A DNA stretch of 37,712 bases from Pelagibacteraceae bacterium AG-390-A23 (GTDB taxonomy: Bacteria; Pseudomonadota; Alphaproteobacteria; Pelagibacterales; Pelagibacteraceae). A program made the translations under genes and the position numbers. Positions within the stretch are counted from its first letter, which is position 1, and each line of letters begins with the position of its first letter. This document shows, in pieces, positions 1-6,786 of the stretch. Under the pieces are notes generated by a model. That model ran no database searches. It saw only the letters and a program-made list of their open reading frames with translations, and was not told the DNA's origin. The stretch lies in the NCBI GenBank assembly GCA_003279775.1, contig QCGW01000009.1, positions 1 through 37,712 of the forward strand. Reading direction: 5' to 3'.

Positions 1-467
1 CCATCAAGTCCAACTAGCTTTACCATTTCCATTGCTCTGTTGATACTATCTTCAGTATTAGTACCTTTGATCTGCAGTGGGAAAGCAATGTTTTCAACAA
101 CTGTTTTATGAGGTAACAAAGCAAAGCTTTGAAAAACCATCCCCATTTTATTTCTTCTAAGTTCGATTAATTCTTTATTGTTTAGTTGAAGCAAATCTTG
201 ACCTTCTATAAAAATTTTTCCACCAGTAGCATCTGTTAATCTTGAAATACATCTAAGAAGTGTTGATTTACCTGAACCAGATAAACCCATTACTACTAAC
301 ATTTCTCCTTTTGCAACTTCAAAAGAAGCATTATTAACTCCAACTATACATCCTTTTTCCTGAAAGGTTTTTGCATCAACATTGCCGTTGGATTCTTCAA
401 GCATTTTTTTGGCGTTTTCACCAAAAATTTTATAAACCGACTCGCATTTGATTACAGTCTCAGACAT
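1..467 (-). CDS. ABC transporter ATP-binding protein, ProV/TmoV-like (partial, 3' end outside window)
   Basis: The first 155 residues of an ATPase that powers uptake of a quaternary amine or N-oxide; the rest lies off the left edge. It begins MSETVIKCESVYKIFG. It has the ~50-residue N-terminal extension typical of ProV/OpuAA proteins, a Walker A motif GLSGSGKST at residues 61-69, and a Q-loop region (GMVFQSFALLPH). The protein belongs to the glycine betaine/proline (and TMAO, TmoV) importer family. The matching binding protein is encoded at 1544-2488 on the same strand, but two unrelated small genes lie between them. The permease is presumably beyond the left edge. ATPase sequence alone cannot tell betaine from TMAO; the TMAO reading comes from the neighbouring Tdm gene. 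Confidence 0.9.
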   Translation of the reverse strand, partial: MSETVIKCESVYKIFGENAKKMLEESNGNVDAKTFQEKGCIVGVNNASFEVAKGEMLVVMGLSGSGKSTLLRCISRLTDATGGKIFIEGQDLLQLNNKELIELRRNKMGMVFQSFALLPHKTVVENIAFPLQIKGTNTEDSINRAMEMVKLVGLD

Positions 468-532
468 AAATTGTTTTAAAGTTATATTAAATTCTATAAA
501 ATTAAAATGTTAATAATTGTTGCCTTTCCTAA

Positions 533-1084
533 TTAAAAATTTTTAATAAAATAAACCCTTGTATCAATTCCAGTACTTAAAAAACTTAAAGCTTCACCAC
601 TTATAGTAATACTTTCATCAACACCTACGTTATTTCCGCTAACTGTAAAGCCCGCAAAACATTTACTTTTTTCTTCATCCCATTTAACAAAAGTCTCATC
701 AATTTTATTTCCATTAATTGTATAAAGCTCATGAGCTCTAAAATTTAAAAAATTAGCACCCATTATTGCTCTTTGTGGAATTAGTTTAGTAGCCTTACAT
801 ACTTGCTCATACACCTCATCAGTCAGTTTATAATTATCTGTGCCATCAAATGAGACCAATATACCAGAAGGTAATTTAGATATTAGTTCGCTAAGTTTTT
901 TTTCTTCAGCAATTCTCTCCTCCTCTAACTTCATTCTTTTTACTAAATCATCACCTTGTCCAAAAATTCCATTTAAAATGCTAAAAGAAATAATTACTAA
1001 AAGAGTAATAATTATGAGACCAATAAATTGCCTTAGAGACTCAGGTAAATCTTTTATTTTATTAATATAATTTTCTTTTGACAT
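533..1084 (-). CDS. Membrane-anchored protein of unknown function
   Basis: A 183-aa protein not assigned to a family. A single hydrophobic segment at about residues 19-42 (LRQFIGLIIITLLVIISF...) follows a charged N-terminus, predicting an inner-membrane anchor. A short charged, coiled-coil-like stretch (MKLEEERIAEEKKLSELISKL) follows, and then a globular domain of about 115 residues. The ATG overlaps the TAA of the MORN-repeat gene by one base (TAATG), so the two are almost certainly translated together. It sits between the binding protein and ATPase of an ABC importer, but nothing in its sequence links it to transport. Confidence 0.75.
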   Translation of the reverse strand: MSKENYINKIKDLPESLRQFIGLIIITLLVIISFSILNGIFGQGDDLVKRMKLEEERIAEEKKLSELISKLPSGILVSFDGTDNYKLTDEVYEQVCKATKLIPQRAIMGANFLNFRAHELYTINGNKIDETFVKWDEEKSKCFAGFTVSGNNVGVDESITISGEALSFLSTGIDTRVYFIKNF

Positions 1085-1461
1085 TATTCTTGTAACTTAC
1101 CGTTTTTCCAAATACCTGATTTTTGTTTTCCATCTGCCCAAGTAAATGTTCCTTGGCCATTCATAAAACCTTTAGACCACTCTCCTTCATAGGTAGACCC
1201 ATCAGGAAAAACTAAAGTTCCCTGTCCGCTCCATTCACTATTTTTAAATTCCCCTTTATAGATATAACCATTAGGCCAGGTTTCGACGCCTTGACCTTGT
1301 TTTTTAGTATTAACCCACTCCCCTTCATAAGTAGTTTTATCGGTGTAAACCCATTTACCAAAACCATTTTCACAGTTACCTTCTTTGCAGCCAGTACTTC
1401 TTGCTAAAACTGATGAGCAGATCAAAAAACTAAAAAATATTATAAGAGAGTATTTTTTCAT
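1084..1461 (-). CDS. Exported MORN-repeat protein
   Basis: A 125-aa protein with a clear Sec signal peptide (MKKYSLIIFFSFLICSSVLA, cleavage probably after residue 20). Three to four MORN-type repeats follow, each of the form YxGEWxxxxxxGxGxxxxxxG (for example YEGEW at about 45 and 92, YKGEF at about 69). MORN repeats form elongated beta-hairpin stacks used as scaffolds or lipid/protein-binding surfaces; a periplasmic or outer-membrane role is inferred. The two cysteines just after the signal peptide (C25, C30) could form a disulfide. It shares a one-base overlap with the membrane-anchored gene downstream. The terminator at 1486-1517 separates it from the binding-protein gene upstream, so its own promoter or read-through is needed. 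Confidence 0.85.
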   Translation of the reverse strand: MKKYSLIIFFSFLICSSVLARSTGCKEGNCENGFGKWVYTDKTTYEGEWVNTKKQGQGVETWPNGYIYKGEFKNSEWSGQGTLVFPDGSTYEGEWSKGFMNGQGTFTWADGKQKSGIWKNGKLQE

Positions 1462-1485
1462 TGATGCATTTTACACATATTGATT

Positions 1486-1517
1486 TAAAAAAAAATCCCC
1501 CCCAACGAAGTTGGGGG
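1486..1517 (-). terminator. Intrinsic terminator of the tmoX/proX-like gene
   Basis: A perfect 8-bp stem, CCCCCAAC / GTTGGGGG (1499-1506 and 1510-1517), with a 3-base loop. Read on the minus strand it is followed by a run of about nine T (from 1495 downward). It lies just past the stop codon of the binding-protein gene. Its strength fits uncoupling of an abundant binding-protein mRNA from the genes downstream. Confidence 0.9.
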
Positions 1518-1543
1518 AGATCTTTAATTTTTAACTATAATCC

Positions 1544-2488
1544 TTATTTAGTAAATGCTTGCCAAACTGACTTGTTATCAGCTAACCATTTTTTAGCTGC
1601 ATCTTCGTGAGTCATTTTGTCAACGTCAACTAAAGCTGCCATAGCTCCAATTTGACTTGTAGAGAATGACATTTTCTTAAACGTTGCTGCTGCATCAGGA
1701 TGAGTTTTTGGGAAATCCTCATGAACTGCTTTTTTCAAGTATCCATCAGGAGAACCACATTTACCATCTCCACCATCTTCTGGTCTGCAACCAGCTGTGT
1801 ATGGAGGGAAGTCAATAAATGTAAAACCAGCACCATCTGTAAAGTTAGGCGTCCAGTTGAATATAATTGTTCCTCTTCCTTCTTTTTCAGCTGCAGCTAA
1901 TTCTGCCCAAAGTGCATCAGCACTTCCAGCAAATTTAACCCACCATAAATCACCTAAACCTAGTGCATCAACCCTTTGTGGAATTAAGTCACCATGCCAA
2001 GTTTGTGGACCTTCCAACATTCTTCCTTTTCCATCTGGAGAGTCAGGTGTTGTAAAGTTTTTTGCACAATCTGGATTTTTTAAAGCTGTCCAATCTGGTA
2101 GACCTGGGCATAATCCTTTTTCAGCAACCCAATTTGGATATCCCATATCCTCAAGAGTTCTTGCTTCATGATCACCCCAATCTAATAAACCACCTTTATC
2201 TAAAGCAGTAGTAAATGATTTACCGAATGCAGATTCCCATACCTCGTGAGATATAGTTACATCTCCAATTCTAATTGACTCATAAACTGCTTGTGAGTCA
2301 GCGTTTACGTATTTTACGTTATTGCCCATACTTTCGAAAATTCCACCAATAACATAAGCCATTACAATTTGAGATGACCAGTTATGTGTTGGGATCACGA
2401 TGGGCTTTTTGCTATCAGCATTTGAAATTCCTGCAAAACTTACAACAGAAATAACTAGAGCAGATAGTAAAGATATTATTTTTTTCAT
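1544..2488 (-). CDS. tmoX: Substrate-binding protein of a TMAO/glycine-betaine ABC transporter (TmoX/ProX/OpuAC family)
   Basis: A 314-aa periplasmic binding protein with a signal peptide (MKKIISLLSALVISVVSFAG, cleavage near residue 24). It belongs to the ProX/OpuAC type-2 fold that binds quaternary amines and TMAO in a box of aromatic residues. Candidate cage tryptophans visible are W37 (HNWSSQ), W84 (HEVWESAFG), W104 (DWGDHE), W120 and W164. A divergent gene for TMAO demethylase starts 105 bases away, as in known tmo/tdm loci, so TMAO is the favoured ligand; glycine betaine, DMSP or choline-like ligands are not excluded. It has its own promoter (2524-2552), a GAGGGG ribosome site and a strong terminator, consistent with the very high abundance of SAR11 binding proteins. 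The fold is near certain; the ligand is inferred. Confidence 0.88.
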   Translation of the reverse strand: MKKIISLLSALVISVVSFAGISNADSKKPIVIPTHNWSSQIVMAYVIGGIFESMGNNVKYVNADSQAVYESIRIGDVTISHEVWESAFGKSFTTALDKGGLLDWGDHEARTLEDMGYPNWVAEKGLCPGLPDWTALKNPDCAKNFTTPDSPDGKGRMLEGPQTWHGDLIPQRVDALGLGDLWWVKFAGSADALWAELAAAEKEGRGTIIFNWTPNFTDGAGFTFIDFPPYTAGCRPEDGGDGKCGSPDGYLKKAVHEDFPKTHPDAAATFKKMSFSTSQIGAMAALVDVDKMTHEDAAKKWLADNKSVWQAFTK

Positions 2489-2502
2489 ATATACCCCTCT
2501 AT

Positions 2503-2518
2503 TATTAATATATTAATA
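2503..2518 (-). repeat. AT-only perfect palindrome at predicted 5' end of tmoX mRNA
   Basis: TATTAATATATTAATA, a perfect 16-base inverted repeat, lies between the predicted -10 hexamer and the ribosome site of the binding-protein gene. With a transcription start 6-8 bases past the -10, it would form the extreme 5' end of the mRNA. A similar element lies in the same place upstream of potD (35873-35890). It could be an mRNA-protecting hairpin, an operator, or chance in AT-rich DNA. Confidence 0.5.
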
Positions 2519-2523
2519 TTGAA

Positions 2524-2552
2524 AGTATGTTCCTATTTAAAGTTATAGTCAA
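2524..2552 (-). promoter_or_regulatory. Predicted sigma70 promoter of tmoX
   Basis: On the minus strand TTGACT (5 of 6 to consensus) is followed by exactly 17 bases and then CATACT (4 of 6 to TATAAT). The distance to the ATG at 2488 predicts a leader of about 29 bases containing the ribosome site GAGGGG. Layout and spacing match those found upstream of potD at 35898-35926. No clear promoter could be fixed for the divergent tdm gene in the same 104-base gap; only a weak TATTAT at about 2566 was seen. Confidence 0.55.
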
Positions 2553-2592
2553 CTCGTTTTGATTATATTATGGTCTCACTTAAATTTAAAAA

Positions 2593-4932
2593 ATGTTAGG
2601 CACAAGCAAAGATATCAAATATCCTGGTTTGAATATTTTACCACCTGGAGTTGAAAGACATGTTGTTAATGGTGGTGGTCTAACTGGTTTTCAGATTTTT
2701 CCTGATGATGAAGTAGAAATAATTAATAATGAAGGAAATCAAATATGTGAGATTATTTGTTTTGGAAAAGATGGAAATTCAGATCTTGGAATTTTAAATC
2801 TTAAATCAAACAACGAAAAAAACTTTATAAGAAATATTCTTAATGGGAATGATGAAACAATTTTAGCGACCAACTATCAATTAAAAAAAAGAAATTTAAA
2901 AATTTCTAATTCAAAATCATCAATTATATTTGATCTAGACGCAGAACCTGGTGAAAAAATTAAATTAAAATCAAAAGATAAATGTTACGCAATATTTTCA
3001 GCACCTGGCGAAGATATGGATGTTACAAAACAAAATCCACCAACTGATTTAACTATATTTGTTAAAAGAGCTAAAATTGTTAATGATAAGGAATTAAATG
3101 TAATTCCTGATCCTGTTTTCGAACCTGTTTACGAAGAAAATATAAATAAAGAAACTTCAATATCTTATGAGGTTAAAGAGGGAGATTATATTCAGGTAAT
3201 AAGTCCTACTGGCAGACAATGTTCTGACTTTGTAGCTTTCGATACAAGAAAATTAGAAAAAGGAATTGAAAAAGGATTAGACTGGCAAACCACGAGAACA
3301 TTCATGGGTAATACTTTCCCAGGACCAGGTTTGTTCTCTAAATTTTATGATACAGATCATGAACCACTTGTTGAAGTAATAAGAGATACTGTTGGTAAAC
3401 ACGATACTTTTAATCTTGCATGCACTTCAAAATATTATGAAGATGCGGGGTATTTTGGTCACCCAAACTGTTCGGATAATTTAACTGAAAGTATGTCGAA
3501 ATATGGTGTTCAGAAACAAAAAGGTTGGCATGCAATTAATTTATTTTTTAACACCTCAGCTGGAGGATTAAATTCTGTTATTTCTGATGAATCTTATTCA
3601 AGGCCTGGAGATTATGTAATGTTTAAGGCTTTAAAAGATTTAACAATAGGAACAACTGCATGTCCAAGTGATATAGATCCTTGTAATTCATGGAATCCTA
3701 CAAATATATTTGTTAGAACTTACGATAAAAAAAAAGAATTTAGAAAGTCATTTGGTTTTAGAATGAAAACAGACTCTGAAAATAAACTTACTAGAAATTC
3801 TGGCTTTTATGAAAGAACTTCAAAATTAACTAGAAACTTTGTTGATGCTAGAGGGTTTTGGCTTCCAAATGATTACACCAAGCATGGTTTGGTTAATGAG
3901 TACAATGCTTGCAGAAATGATGCTGTATTAATTGATCTATCATCACTAAGAAAATTTGAAATAATTGGTCCTGATGCTGAAGAGTTAATGAATTACACTC
4001 TTACAAGAAATATAAAAAAACTTTCTGTTGGACAGGTTGTATATTCTGCAATGTGTTACGAAAATGGAATGATGTTCGATGATGGAACTCTTTTAAGATT
4101 AAGCGAAACAGGTTTTAGATGGATATGTGGAGATGAGTATGGTGGAGAATGGCTTAAAGAAATTGCAAAGAAAAAGAATTTTAACGCTATTGTGAAAAAC
4201 TCTACTGATCAAATTAGCAATGTATCTTTGCAAGGTCCGAAAAGTAGAGAAATTTTAAAAAAAATTATCTTTACACCACCTACACAGCCTTCGATAGATG
4301 AGTTGGGCTGGTTTAGATTTACAATTTGTAGAATAGAAGAACTTCAAGGTATTCCGTTAATTGTTTCTAGAACAGGTTATACTGGTGAGTTAGGTTATGA
4401 AGTTTGGTGTCATCCAAAACATGCTCCTGAAGTTTGGGATAAATTAATGGAAGCAGGTAAAGATGATGGATTGCTGCCAGCAGGGTTCGCTGCCTTAGAC
4501 AAACTAAGAATTGAGGCAGGTTTAATTTTATTTGGCGCAGAGTTTGATGGAGAGCAAGATCCTTTTGAAGCTGGTATTGGTTTTGCCGTTCCACTGAAAA
4601 CAAAAGAAGAAGATTTTATTGGTAAAGAGGAATTGATTAAAAGAAAAGCGAACCCACAAAAGAAATTGGTAGGCCTAGAACTTAATGGAAAAGAAATAGC
4701 GGGGCACGGAGACTGTGTTCATATTGGAAGGTCACAGGTTGGTATAGTTACCAGTGGATGTTTATCCTCTACTTTGAATAAAAATATTGCTCTGTGCAGA
4801 ATTGATGTCCAATATTCTGAAATCGGTACTGAAGTTGAAATAGGTAAAATCGATGGTCATCAAAAAAGGATTGGTGCTAAAGTTGTTAGTTTTCCATTCT
4901 ACGATCCAACTAAATCCAGAGTTAGAGCTTAA
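2593..4932 (+). CDS. tdm: Trimethylamine N-oxide demethylase (DUF1989-GcvT fusion)
   Basis: A 779-aa two-module enzyme of the Tdm family, which cleaves TMAO to dimethylamine and formaldehyde and passes the C1 unit to tetrahydrofolate. Residues ~1-160 are an N-terminal domain. Residues ~165-385 are DUF1989, with candidate metal ligands H290 and C293 (GHPNCSDN) and C357 and C364 (CPSDIDPC). Residues ~405-775 are an aminomethyltransferase (GcvT) fold with RTGYTGELGY at 593-602. Length and domain order match characterised Tdm; DmdA and GcvT are only about half as long. No Shine-Dalgarno is visible before the ATG, but the N-terminus (YPGLNILPPGVERH) looks like the native family start. Divergent from the TmoX-like gene and four bases upstream of a small winged-helix-like gene, probably co-transcribed. 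Confidence 0.88.
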   Translation: MLGTSKDIKYPGLNILPPGVERHVVNGGGLTGFQIFPDDEVEIINNEGNQICEIICFGKDGNSDLGILNLKSNNEKNFIRNILNGNDETILATNYQLKKRNLKISNSKSSIIFDLDAEPGEKIKLKSKDKCYAIFSAPGEDMDVTKQNPPTDLTIFVKRAKIVNDKELNVIPDPVFEPVYEENINKETSISYEVKEGDYIQVISPTGRQCSDFVAFDTRKLEKGIEKGLDWQTTRTFMGNTFPGPGLFSKFYDTDHEPLVEVIRDTVGKHDTFNLACTSKYYEDAGYFGHPNCSDNLTESMSKYGVQKQKGWHAINLFFNTSAGGLNSVISDESYSRPGDYVMFKALKDLTIGTTACPSDIDPCNSWNPTNIFVRTYDKKKEFRKSFGFRMKTDSENKLTRNSGFYERTSKLTRNFVDARGFWLPNDYTKHGLVNEYNACRNDAVLIDLSSLRKFEIIGPDAEELMNYTLTRNIKKLSVGQVVYSAMCYENGMMFDDGTLLRLSETGFRWICGDEYGGEWLKEIAKKKNFNAIVKNSTDQISNVSLQGPKSREILKKIIFTPPTQPSIDELGWFRFTICRIEELQGIPLIVSRTGYTGELGYEVWCHPKHAPEVWDKLMEAGKDDGLLPAGFAALDKLRIEAGLILFGAEFDGEQDPFEAGIGFAVPLKTKEEDFIGKEELIKRKANPQKKLVGLELNGKEIAGHGDCVHIGRSQVGIVTSGCLSSTLNKNIALCRIDVQYSEIGTEVEIGKIDGHQKRIGAKVVSFPFYDPTKSRVRA

Positions 4933-4936
4933 AAAA

Positions 4937-5287
4937 ATGCCAAAAGAAAAAAAGACGTTATTAGATTTTTGGGAAGATCAAATGAGACAATCTCATACCG
5001 CAAGTAACTATTTTTTTAGAAAATCTCCTTCTCACTATCATATGATGTTATTAGTAATGTCTGCACATAAAGAAAATAAAAAACTATCTGTTGAGGAGCT
5101 TAAAACTAAATTATTTAAAACATCTAGACCTAAATCTGCATTAATTATTACTGAAGCTTGTGAAAAAGGATTCTTTCGTCTTGAAAAAACATCAACAGAT
5201 CAAAGGATAAAAAATATAATACCTAGTGATTCATTTATTAAAGAATTTAATGAATATCTGGATACCTTAAAAAATATAAGTTATTAG
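4937..5287 (+). CDS. Small winged-helix (MarR-like) protein, candidate regulator of the TMAO genes
   Basis: A 116-aa protein starting MPKEKKTLLDFWED. A longer reading from 4853 would run 80 bases into tdm and is unlikely; the ATG at 4937 sits four bases after the tdm stop. The middle (about residues 40-70) has helix-turn-helix character, with KLSVEELKTKLFKTSRPKSA followed by LIITEACEKGFF. A beta-wing-like segment follows (RLEKTSTDQRIKNIIPS), matching the MarR/winged-helix pattern of recognition helix then a wing with a D-x-R motif. No effector domain is visible. A role in sensing TMAO or methylamine status is inference from position only. Confidence 0.62.
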   Translation: MPKEKKTLLDFWEDQMRQSHTASNYFFRKSPSHYHMMLLVMSAHKENKKLSVEELKTKLFKTSRPKSALIITEACEKGFFRLEKTSTDQRIKNIIPSDSFIKEFNEYLDTLKNISY

Positions 5288-5388
5288 CGATAAATTTCAC
5301 AAAAATCGAAATATCTAAATTATATATATAAATTTTAGTTCTATAAAAAATTATATTAATTACTATTTGCAAAAAATAATGTTTTCAC

Positions 5389-6717
5389 ATGACGACATTA
5401 CCTTCGAAAGCAAAAGTAGTTATAATCGGTGGTGGAATTCATGGTCTAAGTACTGCTTGGAAACTTTCTGAAACTTACAAAAATCCTGGTGACATCGTTG
5501 TCTTAGAAAAAAAAGATACTGCTGCTGGCGCAAGTGGAATTGCTTGTGGAGTTGTAAGAAATAATTATTTCCAACCAGCAATGAGAGAATTAATGGCTCA
5601 CTCAGTTTCTGTGTGGGAGAGTGATCCTAAAGCATTTAAATACAATCCAGTTGGTTATTTACAAATATCACCTGAGGTAATGCACGAAGATGTTGCAACT
5701 ATTTATGAACAACAAAAAGCTATTGGATACGAGTCAGTATTTATAGAAGGTGAAAAAGATTGTTCAAATTATATGAAGGGTATTTTTGATGATTGGCAAG
5801 CACAGGGTATTACTTCTGTACTTCATGAAAAAAAAGGTGGATACGCATTTAACAAAGATTCAATTAAAGCACTTGAGAGTAAATCTACATCAAATGGTGT
5901 GCAAGTGATGAAAGGTGTAAAAGTTACAGGATTTAAAAAAGGGAGTAACAGTCAAGCTGTTACAGGAGTAGAAACAGATAAAGGCATAATTGAATGTGAA
6001 CAAGTTGTAATTGGGGCGGGCCCTTGGGCAAGAGATTTTTGGAACATGTTAGAACTACCTAAGACAGCAAACATCAAAGGTAAAGATGGTAAAATGCATG
6101 AAACTGATATGTGGACATACTGGATGTTACAAGAAGGTGTTATTGGTGTTGAACCAGATTTTTTGAAAACAAATGATGGAAAACAACCACCTGTAGTTCA
6201 TGTAGACTCGACTGCTCCGTTATATTCAGACAAAACTAAAAAATTATTAACAGATAAAATTTGGGGAATTTATTATAAACCTGATATTGAAGGATTAGGT
6301 GTTCAGGGTGGTACTTCACCTTACATAGTCAAAAAACATTTTGATCAAGTTAATGTTGATCCTTATGGAATTGAATCTCCTGAATATCAAACAACAGATG
6401 CGTTTAGTGAAATGTGGTGTTCAGCTTTAGCACATTGTCAAAAAAGATTTGAAGGTAAATCAGATTTATATAGAAAAGGACCATCGGGTGGACTTGGATG
6501 TATGACGCCGGACTCGTTTCCAATCTTTGATAGATTTTTTGAAAACGTTTACATGATTGCAGATGCCAATCACGGTTACAAAATGATTGGTGTTGGTGAG
6601 CTTGTTGCAAAAGAAATTCTTGGTACTGAAAGTGATTTGTTAAAACCATTTAGATTCAACCGTTACGAGAAGGGAGAACTTCACCCTACTTCGAACAGTC
6701 CGTTTCCTTGGAGCTAG
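5389..6717 (+). CDS. FAD-dependent amine oxidoreductase, DAO/SoxB-MgdA family
   Basis: A 442-aa D-amino-acid-oxidase-fold flavoprotein. The dinucleotide motif is at residues 10-19 (VVIIGGGIHG), an acidic ribose-binding residue follows (VVLEKK), and AAGASGIACGVVR is the typical flavin contact loop. The C-terminal FAD region contains GPSGGLGCMTPDSFP and NHGYKMIGVGELVA. The family oxidises N-methyl groups of sarcosine, dimethylglycine or N-methylglutamate. Lying between tdm and the N-methylglutamate synthase genes, the best guess is N-methylglutamate dehydrogenase (MgdA-like). The other three subunits of the classical MgdABCD complex are absent here, so it may act alone, with subunits encoded elsewhere, or on another secondary amine. 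The ATG at 5389 lacks a clear ribosome site. Confidence 0.8.
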   Translation: MTTLPSKAKVVIIGGGIHGLSTAWKLSETYKNPGDIVVLEKKDTAAGASGIACGVVRNNYFQPAMRELMAHSVSVWESDPKAFKYNPVGYLQISPEVMHEDVATIYEQQKAIGYESVFIEGEKDCSNYMKGIFDDWQAQGITSVLHEKKGGYAFNKDSIKALESKSTSNGVQVMKGVKVTGFKKGSNSQAVTGVETDKGIIECEQVVIGAGPWARDFWNMLELPKTANIKGKDGKMHETDMWTYWMLQEGVIGVEPDFLKTNDGKQPPVVHVDSTAPLYSDKTKKLLTDKIWGIYYKPDIEGLGVQGGTSPYIVKKHFDQVNVDPYGIESPEYQTTDAFSEMWCSALAHCQKRFEGKSDLYRKGPSGGLGCMTPDSFPIFDRFFENVYMIADANHGYKMIGVGELVAKEILGTESDLLKPFRFNRYEKGELHPTSNSPFPWS

Positions 6718-6786
6718 ACTCTAAGCCTAGACACAAATAAATTTTTCAGCTACGTTTGAATAAATTAAATTCATTGAGGGGTGAAA

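Noticed and set aside
840..1070. 76-codon plus-strand frame opposite the membrane-anchored gene
   Set aside because: Shadow of the minus-strand gene, which has a membrane helix and a coupled start.
1797..2171. 124-codon open frame opposite the tmoX-like gene
   Set aside because: It is antisense to a well-supported binding protein, has no ribosome site or recognisable domain, and follows from the codon bias of the real gene.
2489..2592. Glycine or other riboswitch in the tmoX/tdm gap
   Set aside because: The gap is only 104 bases, very AT-rich, and shows no conserved aptamer-like helices; only a promoter and an AT palindrome could be seen.
2593..4932. DMSP demethylase (DmdA) or plain glycine cleavage T protein
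   Set aside because: The protein is about twice as long and has a full N-terminal DUF1989 module with Cys/His ligands, matching Tdm instead.
4853..4936. N-terminal extension of the winged-helix-like gene into tdm
   Set aside because: An 80-base overlap with tdm is unlikely; an ATG lies four bases after the tdm stop.
5288..5388. Hairpin or small RNA around TTATATATATAA upstream of the flavoprotein gene
   Set aside because: A 12-base AT palindrome with poor flanking pairing is expected by chance here; no T-run or promoter could be fixed.
6781..6786. GTG start for the GS homologue at 6781
   Set aside because: The ribosome site overlaps the GTG itself; spacing fits the ATG at 6787.
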